Of a DNA stretch of 64,000 nucleotides, positions 44,950 through 54,901 are shown one piece after another. Each line of letters starts with the position of its first letter. The stretch's first letter is position 1. The DNA comes from Shewanella woodyi ATCC 51908 (GTDB lineage: Bacteria > Pseudomonadota > Gammaproteobacteria > Enterobacterales > Shewanellaceae). The position numbers and the translations under genes were made by a program. Where the stretch lies: the NCBI RefSeq assembly GCF_000019525.1, contig NC_010506.1, forward strand, positions 1,116,001-1,180,000. Reading direction: 5' to 3'. The notes beneath the pieces are model-generated. The model was not told the origin of the DNA. It searched no databases and worked only from the letters and a program-made list of their open reading frames with translations.

Positions 44950-45143
44950 AATTCATGTCTCACTTAATGTTGGATTTATAGAGTCATTTAAACAGTCGTG
45001 TACTTAAATTTAGTACCTTACTATTTGTAATCATACTTGTTTTTTTAGGTTATCTAAATGTAATTATGCTATCAGAGAGAGAATAGAGAGTTTCACTTTT
45101 GAGGTTAAAAAGTAGCTGCTAATGGAGACTGAGTTTGAGAGCT

Positions 45144-46136
45144 CTATGAAAGCGTGTTGCTGGCCTCATCTCTGGTTTCCTGCTCCAATATTGCGAGCTG
45201 AGCTTCTTGCTTTTCCTGTTCCGATTTTAACCCTTTTTTAGACTCTTCAATCATGGGGGAGAGCTTTAGTGATGAATCGGGTGTAAAGAAGTTACAGCTA
45301 ACATCAATTTTGAGGCTTTCATTCTGTTGATAGAGAAGTTTCTCAACACGTTGAGATATATGAAGAAGGTCGCGCTCTGAATCGATAAATACTAGCACCA
45401 CAAATTGTGACTCATCGTAGTGAGCCGCAATATCTGCTGTGCGTATGGTATCTTGAATTATCTTGCCTAATAATCGGTTGTGATGTTCTTGAATTTGCTT
45501 GATTAACGGATCAGGCAGTAATTCAAAGAAAATAATCCCTGCATGAGCACCAAATCGTCTTCCTAGGCTCAATTGTCTGGGTGCCATCATGATAAACCCA
45601 TACTCATTTAGCATGCCTGTATCCTTGTCTCTCATGGACAGAGACTCAATGCGTTGGGTCTGGCAGTAGAGTGAGAGCTCCTGTTGCAGTAGCACCTGAA
45701 ATGGTTCAAGCATAAATGCATCCGTTTCGCTTTTAGTTGTTCTGGAGTTTAAAACACAGATACAGCCGAAATGGGTGCCGTCAGGCCACAATATGGGGCG
45801 GGTTAACATGCTGTTTGCTTCGTTAAAGTCTTTAGGTAAGTCTTGTGACTTTTGACTGGTTAGATCGATATATAACCCTTCCGGTGGTGTATGGACTAAA
45901 CGTTGAAAAACAGGGGTCTCTTTTTCGAATAGGGTTCCAGTGGTAAAACACCTAGCTTCACTAATCGAGCTTACTATAATCTCAAACCCTTGACCTGTTT
46001 GCTGAATGACAAACACCACATCTGACTCATAGTAGCGATGCATTAATTCACATTGATGCATCCATCGAACTAAGTTTAACTGAGTATTATCACTTTCGAG
46101 CAGACTGATACTGGTATCAATATTTTCAGGAAGCAT
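45144..46136 (-). CDS. GAF plus degenerate GGDEF-like protein, paralogue 2
   Basis: This 330-residue protein shares the order and many residues of its neighbour at 43990-44949: a GAF domain with RPILWPDGTHFGCICVLN and a GGDEF-like domain starting MLNEYGFIMMAPRQLSLGRRFGAHAGIIFFE. The active-site region again lacks GGDEF and reads AAHYDESQFVVLVF. Both proteins also end alike (SCNFFTPDSSLKLSPMIEE). Tandem duplication is the simplest origin. The 194-bp gap between the genes is AT-rich and may hold a separate promoter. Confidence 0.8.
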   Translation of the reverse strand: MLPENIDTSISLLESDNTQLNLVRWMHQCELMHRYYESDVVFVIQQTGQGFEIIVSSISEARCFTTGTLFEKETPVFQRLVHTPPEGLYIDLTSQKSQDLPKDFNEANSMLTRPILWPDGTHFGCICVLNSRTTKSETDAFMLEPFQVLLQQELSLYCQTQRIESLSMRDKDTGMLNEYGFIMMAPRQLSLGRRFGAHAGIIFFELLPDPLIKQIQEHHNRLLGKIIQDTIRTADIAAHYDESQFVVLVFIDSERDLLHISQRVEKLLYQQNESLKIDVSCNFFTPDSSLKLSPMIEESKKGLKSEQEKQEAQLAILEQETRDEASNTLS

Positions 46137-46304
46137 AGTAACCTAGGAAAGACTAATATTATTGACACTAATTGTGGTTGTCATATTGGTTTTTGGCAAA
46201 TTTTTGCACAATCAAAGCTAATATTTTAGGGGATATTTCAATGGATTTGAGTATGTCTGTATAATACTAACTATCAAAAATATGGATCTGAAACGAGTTT
46301 TACA

Positions 46305-46850
46305 ATGAAAACTAGGCTTGCCCTTAGTGGTGATGTTGAGGAGTTAGAAAAGCTTGAGCGACTTTATCAAAATGATGAGCTTGGTGATGCTTCACAAGCT
46401 GGTGGCTTTGATGGTCAGGTATTTGGCTCAAAAGATCTTAGGAATTTGATTGAGAAGGGGTGGATTGTTGTCGCCGAAGAGAAGCAAGTTATTCTTGGTT
46501 ATGTGATTGCCGGCCCTTGGCCACTTTTTGAAACTGGGCCTGTTTACAGGCATATACTAGCGCGTCTACAAAGAGTTGAATTTGGTAGTGCTAAGTTAAC
46601 TAAAACTAATTCGTGCCAATATGGGCCAATCTGGATCCACCCAGAGTATCGCGGGCAGGGCACTTTTGAACTCTTGGTAAGTACTTTGAAGGAGCATGTC
46701 AGAGCTAAATATCCGTTTATGATCACTTTTATCGCCGAAGATAATATGATCTCCTTCTCCGCTCATACGAATAAAGCATCGATGCAGGTGTTGGACTTTT
46801 TTACTTTCGATGACAGGGATTACTACCTGTTAGTTTTGCCAACTCAATAA
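46305..46850 (+). CDS. GNAT-like N-acetyltransferase
   Basis: This 181-residue protein has GNAT features: MKTRLALSGDVEELEKLERLY at the N terminus, QYGPIWIHPEYRGQGTFELLVSTL as the acetyl-CoA loop and NKASMQVLDFFTF near the end. The acceptor is unknown. It is followed after 20 bp by a small hypothetical gene in the same direction, so the two may form an operon. It is divergent from the GAF/GGDEF-like gene at 46136. Confidence 0.85.
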   Translation: MKTRLALSGDVEELEKLERLYQNDELGDASQAGGFDGQVFGSKDLRNLIEKGWIVVAEEKQVILGYVIAGPWPLFETGPVYRHILARLQRVEFGSAKLTKTNSCQYGPIWIHPEYRGQGTFELLVSTLKEHVRAKYPFMITFIAEDNMISFSAHTNKASMQVLDFFTFDDRDYYLLVLPTQ

Positions 46851-46870
46851 CACCCTTGCTAAGGATATCT

Positions 46871-47221
46871 ATGTTATCTAAATCCCTTGCTTCAATCTTT
46901 GCTCCCTATTTAGGGCTTAATTTACCTGCTTTTGATAATCTGAAGTTGGTTGTTGCCGTATTAACTGCGCAGGGTGAAGAGTGTCATGGATTGGAGGCTG
47001 AACTCTGTTTCGATAATGAGCAGCAAAATGCCTATTTGGTGCGCTGGAAAAAGCACTTTATCTTTTGTGGCCGTACTAACTCCTATGGGAGTTCGATAGA
47101 TGAAGTACTCAATTTAGATGATATTAATCCTATGTCGATTAAGGTGTTGCAGCCACCAGTCTTGTCTATGCAACAGGTCTCATTTATGTGTATGGAAAAT
47201 GCCCATTTCGACCACTGTTAG
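46871..47221 (+). CDS. Conserved hypothetical small protein
   Basis: The ATG at 46871 follows an AAGGA site and gives a 116-residue protein. A TTG at 46856 would add five residues without a better start signal. The product starts MLSKSLASIFAPYLGLNLPAF and has no signal peptide or recognisable domain. It contains several Cys residues (EECHG, ELCFD, FIFCGR, FMCMENAHFDHC), and the last cluster could bind a metal. It is probably co-transcribed with the upstream acetyltransferase gene. Confidence 0.7.
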   Translation: MLSKSLASIFAPYLGLNLPAFDNLKLVVAVLTAQGEECHGLEAELCFDNEQQNAYLVRWKKHFIFCGRTNSYGSSIDEVLNLDDINPMSIKVLQPPVLSMQQVSFMCMENAHFDHC

Positions 47222-47458
47222 GTATACTCACGTCCGTATGGGCATCACGCGACTTCGGTTAAAAATAGTTTCAACTTACTTTGGCAACTAAGATGGGGAA
47301 TTAGCATTTTTTGTGAGTACCGCTATTGATTCGATTTCTGCAAGCAATGGTGATTCAGTATTAATACTGGCACCATAGAAACACTAATCTAGCATCAGAG
47401 CCTTGGTTTTTATCTTTAAATTTTTTCGAAGCTTCATGCTTCGCCTGGAAAACAACAT

Positions 47459-48154
47459 ATGAGTAGTACATCGACACATAAACCTCGGCCTATGGTTGAC
47501 CTGTTAGTGAGTATCGTCATCCCCGCTTTTATTCTAATGAAGCTAAGTGGTGATGATCAGCTAGGGGCGAGTGGTGGATTAATGTTGGCGTTAAGTTTTC
47601 CGCTGGGATGGGGCATATTTGAGCTGATAAAATACAGGAAGTTTAATTTTATCGCCTTACTTGGCTTAGCTAATGTGATGTTAACTGGCGGCATTGGTTT
47701 ACTGGAGCTTGACCTTAAATGGTTGGCAATTAAAGAAGCCGCGATCCCAGCCGCGATCGGCATTGCAGTGCTTATTTCGACCTTTACTTCTAAGCCACTA
47801 ATCAAAGCCCTAGTCTTTAATCCAGCGGTGATGGACGTAGATAAGATCATGAAGCGCTTACAACAGAACAATTGTATGGCGGCGTTTGAGCAGCGACTCA
47901 TGACGGCTACCTATTTGGTTGCAGGCTCGTTTGCGTTCTCCGCCACCATGAATTATGTGTTGGCTAAATGGCTAGTGACCAGCCCAACAGGTACCCCTGA
48001 GTTCAATGCAGAGTTGGGTGAATTGACCTTATACAGTTACCTGATGATAGCCTTGCCGTCGATGGTGATGATGATGGGGATTTTTTATTATTTATGGCGC
48101 ACTATTCGTGATTTAACTGGGCTTAAGTTGGAAGAGGTTTTGGCCAATCAGTAA
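47459..48154 (+). CDS. VC0807-like integral membrane protein
   Basis: This 231-residue protein has six or seven hydrophobic segments. Its pattern MVDLLVSIVIPAFILMKLSGDD followed by GLMLALSFPLGWGIFELIKYRKFNFIALLGLANVMLTGGIGL is that of the VC0807 family of membrane proteins of unknown function. The C-terminal helix runs SLPSMVMMMGIFYYLWRTIRDLT-like. No transport substrate can be proposed. The gene ends just before a micro-hairpin array that separates it from the convergent GGDEF-EAL gene. Confidence 0.8.
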   Translation: MSSTSTHKPRPMVDLLVSIVIPAFILMKLSGDDQLGASGGLMLALSFPLGWGIFELIKYRKFNFIALLGLANVMLTGGIGLLELDLKWLAIKEAAIPAAIGIAVLISTFTSKPLIKALVFNPAVMDVDKIMKRLQQNNCMAAFEQRLMTATYLVAGSFAFSATMNYVLAKWLVTSPTGTPEFNAELGELTLYSYLMIALPSMVMMMGIFYYLWRTIRDLTGLKLEEVLANQ

Positions 48155-48160
48155 GGTTGT

Positions 48161-48290
48161 GTCAGGTTGCGGCTGACGGTTCGCTTTACAGCGGAAAGTA
48201 ATCAAACTTCGTTTGATAAATCTATCAGGCTGCGCCTGAACTTTAAGTTAGACTGCGTCTAACAACTAACGTCGTGGGATTCCATCCCAC
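48161..48290. repeat. Micro-hairpin array B (five modules)
   Basis: Short palindromes follow each other at a spacing of 22-27 bp: a weak 5-bp stem at 48161-48177, ATCAAAC-TTC-GTTTGAT (48201-48217), TCAGGC-TGC-GCCTGA (48225-48239), GTTAGAC-TGC-GTCTAAC (48247-48263) and GTGGGAT-TCC-ATCCCAC (48274-48290). The last two are reverse-complement relatives of array A at 32155-32198. The array lies between the convergent 3' ends at 48154 and 48301 and could act as a terminator region or REP cluster. Confidence 0.92.
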
Positions 48291-48300
48291 ACATTGAATC

Positions 48301-50052
48301 TTACAAGATCAGTTCGCTAAAGCGATCGACATTGAGTGGCTGGCTAAACAAAAAACCTTGATAAAGATGACATTGCTGCTTTTTAAGAAAGGCGAGTTGT
48401 ACTCTATTTTCTACCCCCTCAGCGACAACGGTTAAACCCAAATGGTGAGCCATCACCATGGTGGTTTCAACAATGGCGGCATCGTAGCCATCATGGGGCA
48501 GACCCTGGACAAAGGATTGATCAATTTTAAGTGTGTTGATTGGTAGGTGTTTGAGGTAGGAGAGTGAGGAGTAGCCTGTGCCGAAGTCATCTAGGGCGAT
48601 GCGAATACCTAGCTCTTGAAGTCTATCCATTTTTTTTATCGTTGAGGGGATATCATGAATGGCGACGCCTTCGGTTAATTCAAGCTCTATCTGTTCCCCG
48701 CTTATCTGATGTTTGATTAAACATATCTCAATAAACTCAATAAAGTCAGGGTGTTTAAATTGGTTAGCACTGACATTAATCGATAAACATAACTCATGTT
48801 TTCCTGCATTATGCCATACCTTTAGTTGGCGGCAGCTCTCCTCTAAAATCCACTTGCCGACGGGAATAATTAGGCCGTACTCTTCGAGATGAGGGATAAA
48901 TTCATCGGGGTTGACGATTCCATGTCTAGGGTGTTGCCAGCGAAGCAGTACTTCGGCCTTTAGTATAGTTGTGCCCTCGGCATCGACTTGAGGTTGATAG
49001 TAGAGTAGGAACTCTTCATTTGTTATAGCTTGGCTTAGTTCATCTTCTAGTTGGTGACGACGTCGTTCACTTTGCTCTAGCTCCTCATCATAGAAACGGA
49101 CTTGGTTTTTCCCTGTATTTTTTGAGTGATATAGCGCGGCATCGGCGTATTTAAAGATGTCACTGTGGCTCATGGTGGCGTGATCTAAAGTAACGACACC
49201 TATGCTGCTGGTTATCTGAATTTTCAATTTACCAAGCAGTACAGGTTCGCTCAGTTGTACCCGAATCTTCTCGGTTATCTGCACTAGCTTTTGAGTCACT
49301 AAAGCGGAGTTTTCTCCTAAGTTTGATAGAAAGAGAATAAATTCATCACCGCCCATTCGTGCAACAAGATCTTCCTCATCCTGGGCATACTCGCTGAGTA
49401 CATCACTGACCTCACATAGGAGAAGGTCGCCTACCGTATGCCCATAATGATCGTTAACCTGTTTAAAATTATCTAGGTCGATATAGAGTAGGGCTGAGCA
49501 GTGCCCGCAGGGTTTTGTCAGCTCTTGAGCTAAGTGCTCCATCAGAAGGCGTCTATTTGCTACTCCAGTTAAGGCATCATGATATGCCATAAAAGTGATC
49601 TTATTTTCGGCTACAATCCGTTCAGTGATATCTGTGATTATGCCTGCAAAACCAGCAAACTGACCCGTTTCATCTTTGACCGCCCTGCAGGAGAGCTCAA
49701 ATATTCGTTTATCATTATCGGCAGTATTAAAGGTTATCTCTTCACTCATCTCGGTTAACTGCTTGGTGAGAAGTGCTTGAAACCCCGCGGTGCATTTTTG
49801 AGTGTCTTGAGAGGAGAGGTTTTCAGCAAAATATTTGCCTAAGGAGTTTTCTATGGAGTAACCAGACATACCATGCCATGCCTGATTGAGAAATGTCCAC
49901 TTGAGTGCTAAGTCGAGATGAAAGACTACATCACGTAGATGTCCCACTAAATCTTCGTAGCGTTTCTCTGATGCTTGCAGATGCTCAATCAACCTGTTTT
50001 GTGCCTGCGATAGGAGTTCGCTTGAGCTGGGTCCTTTCAAACCATCAGGCAT
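48301..50052 (-). CDS. PAS-GGDEF-EAL bifunctional c-di-GMP protein
   Basis: This 583-residue soluble protein has a PAS domain (about residues 25-145), a GGDEF domain with an intact MGGDEFILF site (near 235), and an EAL domain. The EAL domain starts with AEVLLRW and carries DDFGTGYSSLSYLK and the C-terminal VVAEGVEN. All key catalytic positions appear present, so it may both make and break c-di-GMP; the PAS domain would set the balance. The ATG directly follows the stop codon of the upstream isochorismatase-like gene with no intervening base, which implies translational coupling. Confidence 0.95.
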   Translation of the reverse strand: MPDGLKGPSSSELLSQAQNRLIEHLQASEKRYEDLVGHLRDVVFHLDLALKWTFLNQAWHGMSGYSIENSLGKYFAENLSSQDTQKCTAGFQALLTKQLTEMSEEITFNTADNDKRIFELSCRAVKDETGQFAGFAGIITDITERIVAENKITFMAYHDALTGVANRRLLMEHLAQELTKPCGHCSALLYIDLDNFKQVNDHYGHTVGDLLLCEVSDVLSEYAQDEEDLVARMGGDEFILFLSNLGENSALVTQKLVQITEKIRVQLSEPVLLGKLKIQITSSIGVVTLDHATMSHSDIFKYADAALYHSKNTGKNQVRFYDEELEQSERRRHQLEDELSQAITNEEFLLYYQPQVDAEGTTILKAEVLLRWQHPRHGIVNPDEFIPHLEEYGLIIPVGKWILEESCRQLKVWHNAGKHELCLSINVSANQFKHPDFIEFIEICLIKHQISGEQIELELTEGVAIHDIPSTIKKMDRLQELGIRIALDDFGTGYSSLSYLKHLPINTLKIDQSFVQGLPHDGYDAAIVETTMVMAHHLGLTVVAEGVENRVQLAFLKKQQCHLYQGFLFSQPLNVDRFSELIL

Positions 50053-50655
50053 CTATAGTCCTAAGGATTTTTCAATATCTTTTGATGACATCACGTTAGC
50101 GTAAAGAGGCATGATTTCATTGAGGTAGTACTCCTGCTCGAAGGTGGTTCTTGCCACCGTACAGTCGGATATTATGGTAACGCGATAGCCAAGGTCAGCT
50201 GCTTCTCGACCCGCAGTATCAATGCACAGAGAGGTGACAGCACCTGCGATAATGACATCTGTTATCTTATTCTCCTGCAACACCTTATGTAGCTCAGTAT
50301 TGGAGAAACAGCTTAATCCCCGTTTACCCGGTAAGGTGATTATATCGGCTGACATAGACTCTACTTCGTCAATTGTTGCAGCACCTACGGTATTGGATCT
50401 GAATGCACCGTTATCTTTGATTATTTTTAAGATACCTATGGGATCGTTGAGTTCGGAATAATCGGGAGTGAATATGATAGGCGTGGCGGCGATGACGGCA
50501 TCAGTCGGAAGTAAAGTTTTAATTAACTTCAGTGAATTAGATAATATTGTGCCGACTTGATCTGAGTTTTCCAGAGCACTGTGAAGAATACCGTCTTTGG
50601 CAAAATAGTCATTTTGATAGCCGATTAAGAGTAGAGCTGTATTTTGAATATTCAT
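50053..50655 (-). CDS. Isochorismatase-like hydrolase family protein lacking the usual Asp
   Basis: This 200-residue protein has the alpha/beta fold of cysteine hydrolases. The catalytic-type Cys is in VTSLCIDTAGREAADLGY and a Lys in LPGKRGLSCF. The first catalytic residue, normally Asp in a VIDxQNDF motif, is replaced: the segment reads LLLIGYQNDYF. It may be inactive, use another acid, or act as a ligand-binding partner. It abuts the PAS-GGDEF-EAL gene (TAG immediately followed by ATG), so it probably works with c-di-GMP signalling rather than in siderophore synthesis. Confidence 0.88.
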   Translation of the reverse strand: MNIQNTALLLIGYQNDYFAKDGILHSALENSDQVGTILSNSLKLIKTLLPTDAVIAATPIIFTPDYSELNDPIGILKIIKDNGAFRSNTVGAATIDEVESMSADIITLPGKRGLSCFSNTELHKVLQENKITDVIIAGAVTSLCIDTAGREAADLGYRVTIISDCTVARTTFEQEYYLNEIMPLYANVMSSKDIEKSLGL

Positions 50656-50988
50656 GACAATTCCCGCTATTTAACTGAACTTAAGTTTTGTTCATCTGCT
50701 TTGCTATTAAACATTACGGTTTACAGGGTCTTTATTAGTATAGTTAACTCTGATTTTTTATTGTTAAAAGGAGGGGCCTAGTAGCACTGTGTTACTTACT
50801 TTCGTTAGCAAATAATTAATAACTGAGTAAATATCTGGTTTGGTATGTGATTATAGTTCAGATTGTGGCTTTTTCATTTTTTTGTGCTTTTATTTTGATG
50901 TTTTGTGATTTTTTTATCTGGCTTTATGTCTTTTCTGTGAAAGCAATTAGGCAATTGGATTATCGTAATCGACATGGTGATAGGTATA
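50656..50988. other. Intergenic region downstream of metK
   Basis: This 333-bp AT-rich stretch lies upstream of the isochorismatase-like gene and downstream of metK on the minus strand. It should carry the promoter of the isochorismatase/GGDEF-EAL operon. No RNA gene or further coding frame could be supported. Confidence 0.4.
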
Positions 50989-51011
50989 AAAAAACCGCCA
51001 GAAGGCGGTTT
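50989..51011 (-). terminator. Rho-independent terminator of metK
   Basis: An 11-bp stem of AAAAAACCGCC and its complement closes a four-base AGAA loop, with T tracts on both strands. It lies 38 bp after the metK stop codon. Confidence 0.93.
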
Positions 51012-51048
51012 TTTGTGGGCTAAAGCGTAAGGCTTTAAGCGGCGAAGA

Positions 51049-52203
51049 TTAAAGACCAGCGTCTGCGCGCAGAGCTTCAACTTTGTCAGTCGCTTCCCAT
51101 GGGAACTCTTCACGACCAAAGTGACCGTAAGCCGCTGTGGACTTGTAGATTGGGCGAGCTAGGTTCAACATCTCTGTTAAGCCATATGGGCGTAGATCGA
51201 AGTGGCGACGTACCAGATCAATCAGTAATTCTTCAGCAACTTTAGCAGTACCAAATGTTTCGATACTGATTGACGTTGGCTCCGCCACACCAATCGCGTA
51301 AGAGACTTGAAGCTCACAGCGATCAGCTAGACCTGCTGCAACTATGTTCTTAGCCACGTAACGTGCTGCGTATGCCGCACTACGGTCAACTTTTGATGGA
51401 TCTTTACCAGAGAAAGCACCACCACCGTGACGTGCCATACCGCCGTATGTGTCAACGATGATCTTACGACCCGTTAGACCACAGTCACCTACTGGACCAC
51501 CGATAACGAAACGGCCAGTTGGGTTGATGAAGTATTTAGTCTCTTTAGATAACCACTTAGCCGGTAATACTGGCTTGATGATTGACTCCATTACACCTTC
51601 AATAAGGTCTGCTTGAGTCACATCTTCACTGTGCTGTGTAGAGAGAACAACCGCGTCGATACCGGCAATACTGCCATCACTGTTATAAGCAAAAGTCACC
51701 TGACTCTTTGCATCTGGACGTAACCAAGGAAGTGTCTTGTCTTTACGTACTTCAGATTGACGCTTAACCAGCATGTGCGAGTAAGTGATAGGTGCAGGCA
51801 TGAATACATCGGTTTCATTGTTGGCGTAACCAAACATTAGACCTTGGTCACCAGCGCCTTGCTCTTTAGGATCTGCGCGATCAACACCTTGGTTGATATC
51901 AGGAGATTGCTTACCAATAACGTTTAGTATGGCGCAAGAGTCTGCATCAAAGCCCATATCTGAGTGTGTGTAACCAATTTCGCGAACTGTATTACGGGTG
52001 ATCTCTTCGATATCAACCCAAGCAGATGTTGTGACTTCACCACCTACCATGACCATGCCGGTCTTAACGTAAGTTTCACACGCAACACGAGCTTTTGGAT
52101 CTTGCTCAAGTATTGCGTCTAATACCGCATCAGAAATCTGATCGGCTATTTTATCTGGATGACCTTCTGATACTGACTCAGAGGTGAACAAGTGCTTTGC
52201 CAT
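51049..52203 (-). CDS. metK: S-adenosylmethionine synthetase
   Basis: The ATG at 52203 gives 384 residues, the normal MetK length, starting [18 protein letters not shown]. The frame is open to 52260 but without a reason to start there. The methionine/ATP loop [16 protein letters not shown], the [12 protein letters not shown] motif and [19 protein letters not shown] are intact. It joins ATP and methionine to make SAM. A run of three MetJ-type boxes lies 122-145 bp upstream, so it is probably repressed when SAM is plentiful. It diverges from tkt. Confidence 0.97.
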   Translation of the reverse strand: MAKHLFTSESVSEGHPDKIADQISDAVLDAILEQDPKARVACETYVKTGMVMVGGEVTTSAWVDIEEITRNTVREIGYTHSDMGFDADSCAILNVIGKQSPDINQGVDRADPKEQGAGDQGLMFGYANNETDVFMPAPITYSHMLVKRQSEVRKDKTLPWLRPDAKSQVTFAYNSDGSIAGIDAVVLSTQHSEDVTQADLIEGVMESIIKPVLPAKWLSKETKYFINPTGRFVIGGPVGDCGLTGRKIIVDTYGGMARHGGGAFSGKDPSKVDRSAAYAARYVAKNIVAAGLADRCELQVSYAIGVAEPTSISIETFGTAKVAEELLIDLVRRHFDLRPYGLTEMLNLARPIYKSTAAYGHFGREEFPWEATDKVEALRADAGL

Positions 52204-52324
52204 GGTGGGAAATCTCGTCGTTGAACTATTTGAATGCATACCCAAGCTCTCAAGCCACATACATCGGGGGCGAACAGATCATCTGCTTAGAATAGAACTC
52301 AGCATCATGAAGCCGCTTGGGTAT

Positions 52325-52348
52325 AGAAGTATTTACATCTAGACGGCT
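52325..52348. promoter_or_regulatory. MetJ operator candidate (three met boxes)
   Basis: Three adjacent 8-bp units, AGAAGTAT, TTACATCT and AGACGGCT, match the met-box consensus AGACGTCT at 6, 5 and 7 of 8 positions. Tandem boxes are needed for cooperative MetJ binding, and this location upstream of metK is where E. coli also has them. Confidence 0.75.
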
Positions 52349-52729
52349 ATAATAATCCATTATTGCCCTCTTATCACCCCCGATGATGAATTATTCCTCG
52401 AAATTGTGACATTAAGTCTATTCCCCTATCCGACCTGCTGTTACTTTATCTTTTATTATTATGTGGTTATATATTTTTGTTTTGCTTTCTATCTTTGGAA
52501 AAAATTTTGTTGTTAAGTGTAAATGTCGATTGATGGGCCATGAGTTGTTGGCGGCTATTTTGCTGATGAGGCAGTAAAATGCCCATTAGGGCAATAAACA
52601 TTTGCGTCAAGGTGCTATGTAGGTGAAAATATGGCTCCCAAATTTGCCGTAGAGCATCGATGGTTAAATAAGTGCTGATCGATATAGTGCTCGTTGCTCT
52701 AGACCTCAAAAAATCAAGCAGGAGAGAGC
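52349..52729. promoter_or_regulatory. metK-tkt divergent intergenic region
   Basis: This AT-rich stretch contains the tkt promoter and the distal part of the metK promoter. A TATTAT element on the minus strand next to the met boxes could be the metK -10 region. No coding frame or RNA gene is supported. A CAGGAGAGAG ribosome-binding site ends the region at tkt. Confidence 0.5.
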
Positions 52730-54721
52730 ATGTCATCTCGTAAAGAACTCGCAAACGCTATCCGTGCGTTAACCATGGATGCCGTTCAAAAAGCCAATTC
52801 AGGTCACCCAGGTGCACCAATGGGGATGGCTGACATCGCTGAAGTGCTTTGGAATGATTTCCTTAAGCATAACCCGAATAACCCTGAGTGGGTTGATCGT
52901 GACCGTTTTATCCTATCAAACGGCCATGGCTCTATGCTTATCTACTCTTTGCTTCATTTGACTGGCTATGCACTGCCTATCGAAGAGCTTAAAAACTTCC
53001 GTCAACTGCACTCAAAAACACCGGGTCACCCTGAATATGGTTACACGCCAGGTGTTGAAACTACGACAGGTCCATTAGGCGCTGGTATCAGTAATGCTGT
53101 GGGTATGGCGATTGCTGAAAAGACATTGGCTGCTCAGTTTAACCAGCCTGGCCACGATATCGTTGACCACTTCACATACTGCTTCCTAGGCGATGGTTGT
53201 TTGATGGAAGGTATCTCTCATGAAGCATGTTCACTAGCAGGGACCTTAGGTCTTGGTAAGCTAGTGGCGTTCTGGGATGACAACGGTATCTCTATCGATG
53301 GCCATGTAGAAGGTTGGTTCACCGACGATACACCTAAGCGTTTCGAATCATACGGCTGGCATGTAATTGCTAACGTTGATGGCCATGATAGCGATGCTAT
53401 CCGTGCTGCTATCGAAGAAGCTAAGTCTGTGACAGACAAGCCAACAATGATCTGCTGCAAAACCACTATCGGTTTTGGTTCACCAAACAAGTCTGGCAGC
53501 CATGATTGTCACGGCGCACCATTAGGTGATGCTGAGATTGCTGCTGCACGTGAATTCCTTGGTTGGAACCACGATGCATTCGAGATCCCAGAAAACGTAT
53601 ACGCAGGTTGGGACGCTAAAGAAGCGGGCCAAGCGAATGAGTCAAACTGGAACGATAAGTTCGCGGCATATGAAGCGGCTTTCCCTGAGCTAGCAGCTGA
53701 ATATAAGCGTCGTGTGATCACGGGCGAACTACCAGCTGACTTTGAAGAGAAGGCACAGGCTTTCATTCAAGAGTCTCAAGATAAAGCGGAAGGCATTGCT
53801 AGCCGTAAAGCATCACAAAATGCGATTGGTGCATTTGGTGCAATTCTACCTGAAATGCTAGGTGGCTCAGCAGACCTTGCTGGTTCTAACCTAACGCTTT
53901 GGTCTGGCTCTAAAGGTATTCAAGACGATCCTGCTGGTAACTACATCTACTACGGTGTACGTGAATTCGGCATGAGCGGTATCATGAACGGTGCATCACT
54001 TCACGGTGGTTTCATCAATTATGGTGCAACGTTCATGATGTTTATGGAGTACGCACGTAACGCAGTACGTATGTCTGCATTGATGGGTATCCAAAATATC
54101 TTCGTTTACACCCATGATTCAATCGGTCAAGGTGAAGATGGTCCAACTCACCAGCCAGTAGAGCAGCTTGCTAACCTACGTATGACACCAAACATGACTG
54201 TATGGCGTCCATGTGATGCGGCGGAAACTGCTGTATCTTGGAAGAGTGCAATCGAGCGCCGTACTGCGCCAACTTCGCTTATCTTTAGCCGTCAAGGTTT
54301 GAAAGCACAAGCGCGCACCGCTGAGCAGTTAGCAAATGTGGCTAAAGGTGGTTATGTACTGAGTGATTGCGCTGGTACGCCAGAGCTAATCCTTATTGCT
54401 ACAGGCTCTGAAGTGCAACTGGCTCTTGATTCTGCTGCTGCACTGACAGAGCAAGGTAAGCAGGTTCGCGTTGTCTCTATGCCGTCAACTAACGAGTTCG
54501 ACAAGCAAGATGCAGCTTATAAAGAGTCTGTACTGCCACGTAGCGTTACTAAGCGCGTTGCAATCGAAGCGGCTCACGTTGATTTCTGGCACAAGTATGT
54601 TGGTTTCGACGGCGCGGTTGTTGGTATGACAACCTTCGGCGAATCAGCACCAGGTGGTGATTTGATGAAGCACTTCGGTTTCACTGTTGAAAACGTCGTT
54701 GCTACAGTTAACGCTCTTTAA
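52730..54721 (+). CDS. tkt: Transketolase
   Basis: This 663-residue enzyme is full length. It shows the thiamine diphosphate motif ([11 protein letters not shown]...WDDNG, near residues 153-190), the substrate His residues in [10 protein letters not shown] and [11 protein letters not shown], and the central pyrimidine-binding domain with the [18 protein letters not shown] loop. It moves two-carbon units between sugar phosphates in the pentose phosphate pathway and supplies erythrose 4-phosphate, the substrate of the next gene product. A strong CAGGAGAG site fixes the start. Confidence 0.98.
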   Translation: MSSRKELANAIRALTMDAVQKANSGHPGAPMGMADIAEVLWNDFLKHNPNNPEWVDRDRFILSNGHGSMLIYSLLHLTGYALPIEELKNFRQLHSKTPGHPEYGYTPGVETTTGPLGAGISNAVGMAIAEKTLAAQFNQPGHDIVDHFTYCFLGDGCLMEGISHEACSLAGTLGLGKLVAFWDDNGISIDGHVEGWFTDDTPKRFESYGWHVIANVDGHDSDAIRAAIEEAKSVTDKPTMICCKTTIGFGSPNKSGSHDCHGAPLGDAEIAAAREFLGWNHDAFEIPENVYAGWDAKEAGQANESNWNDKFAAYEAAFPELAAEYKRRVITGELPADFEEKAQAFIQESQDKAEGIASRKASQNAIGAFGAILPEMLGGSADLAGSNLTLWSGSKGIQDDPAGNYIYYGVREFGMSGIMNGASLHGGFINYGATFMMFMEYARNAVRMSALMGIQNIFVYTHDSIGQGEDGPTHQPVEQLANLRMTPNMTVWRPCDAAETAVSWKSAIERRTAPTSLIFSRQGLKAQARTAEQLANVAKGGYVLSDCAGTPELILIATGSEVQLALDSAAALTEQGKQVRVVSMPSTNEFDKQDAAYKESVLPRSVTKRVAIEAAHVDFWHKYVGFDGAVVGMTTFGESAPGGDLMKHFGFTVENVVATVNAL

Positions 54722-54825
54722 AAAGTCATTGGTTATTCTATCAATGGTTTTGTTTAGCTAGCGCATCAATTGGTTGCTCTATGATGCAAAATAATTGTTT
54801 AAGTGTTTTTTGCTTTAAGCATTTA

Positions 54826-54868
54826 TGATACAACGGCTTACCTAATAAGGTAGGCCGTTGTTGTATCA
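54826..54868. other. Large hairpin between tkt and epd
   Basis: TGATACAACGGCTTACC at 54826-54842 pairs with 54849-54868 to make a long stem with one mismatch and a 3-nt bulge around a 6-nt loop. It is not followed by a T tract. It could stabilise the tkt message or reduce read-through into epd. Confidence 0.75.
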
Positions 54869-54901
54869 ATAAATGAGCTGTTAAAGGGAATAGAAAGCTT
54901 A

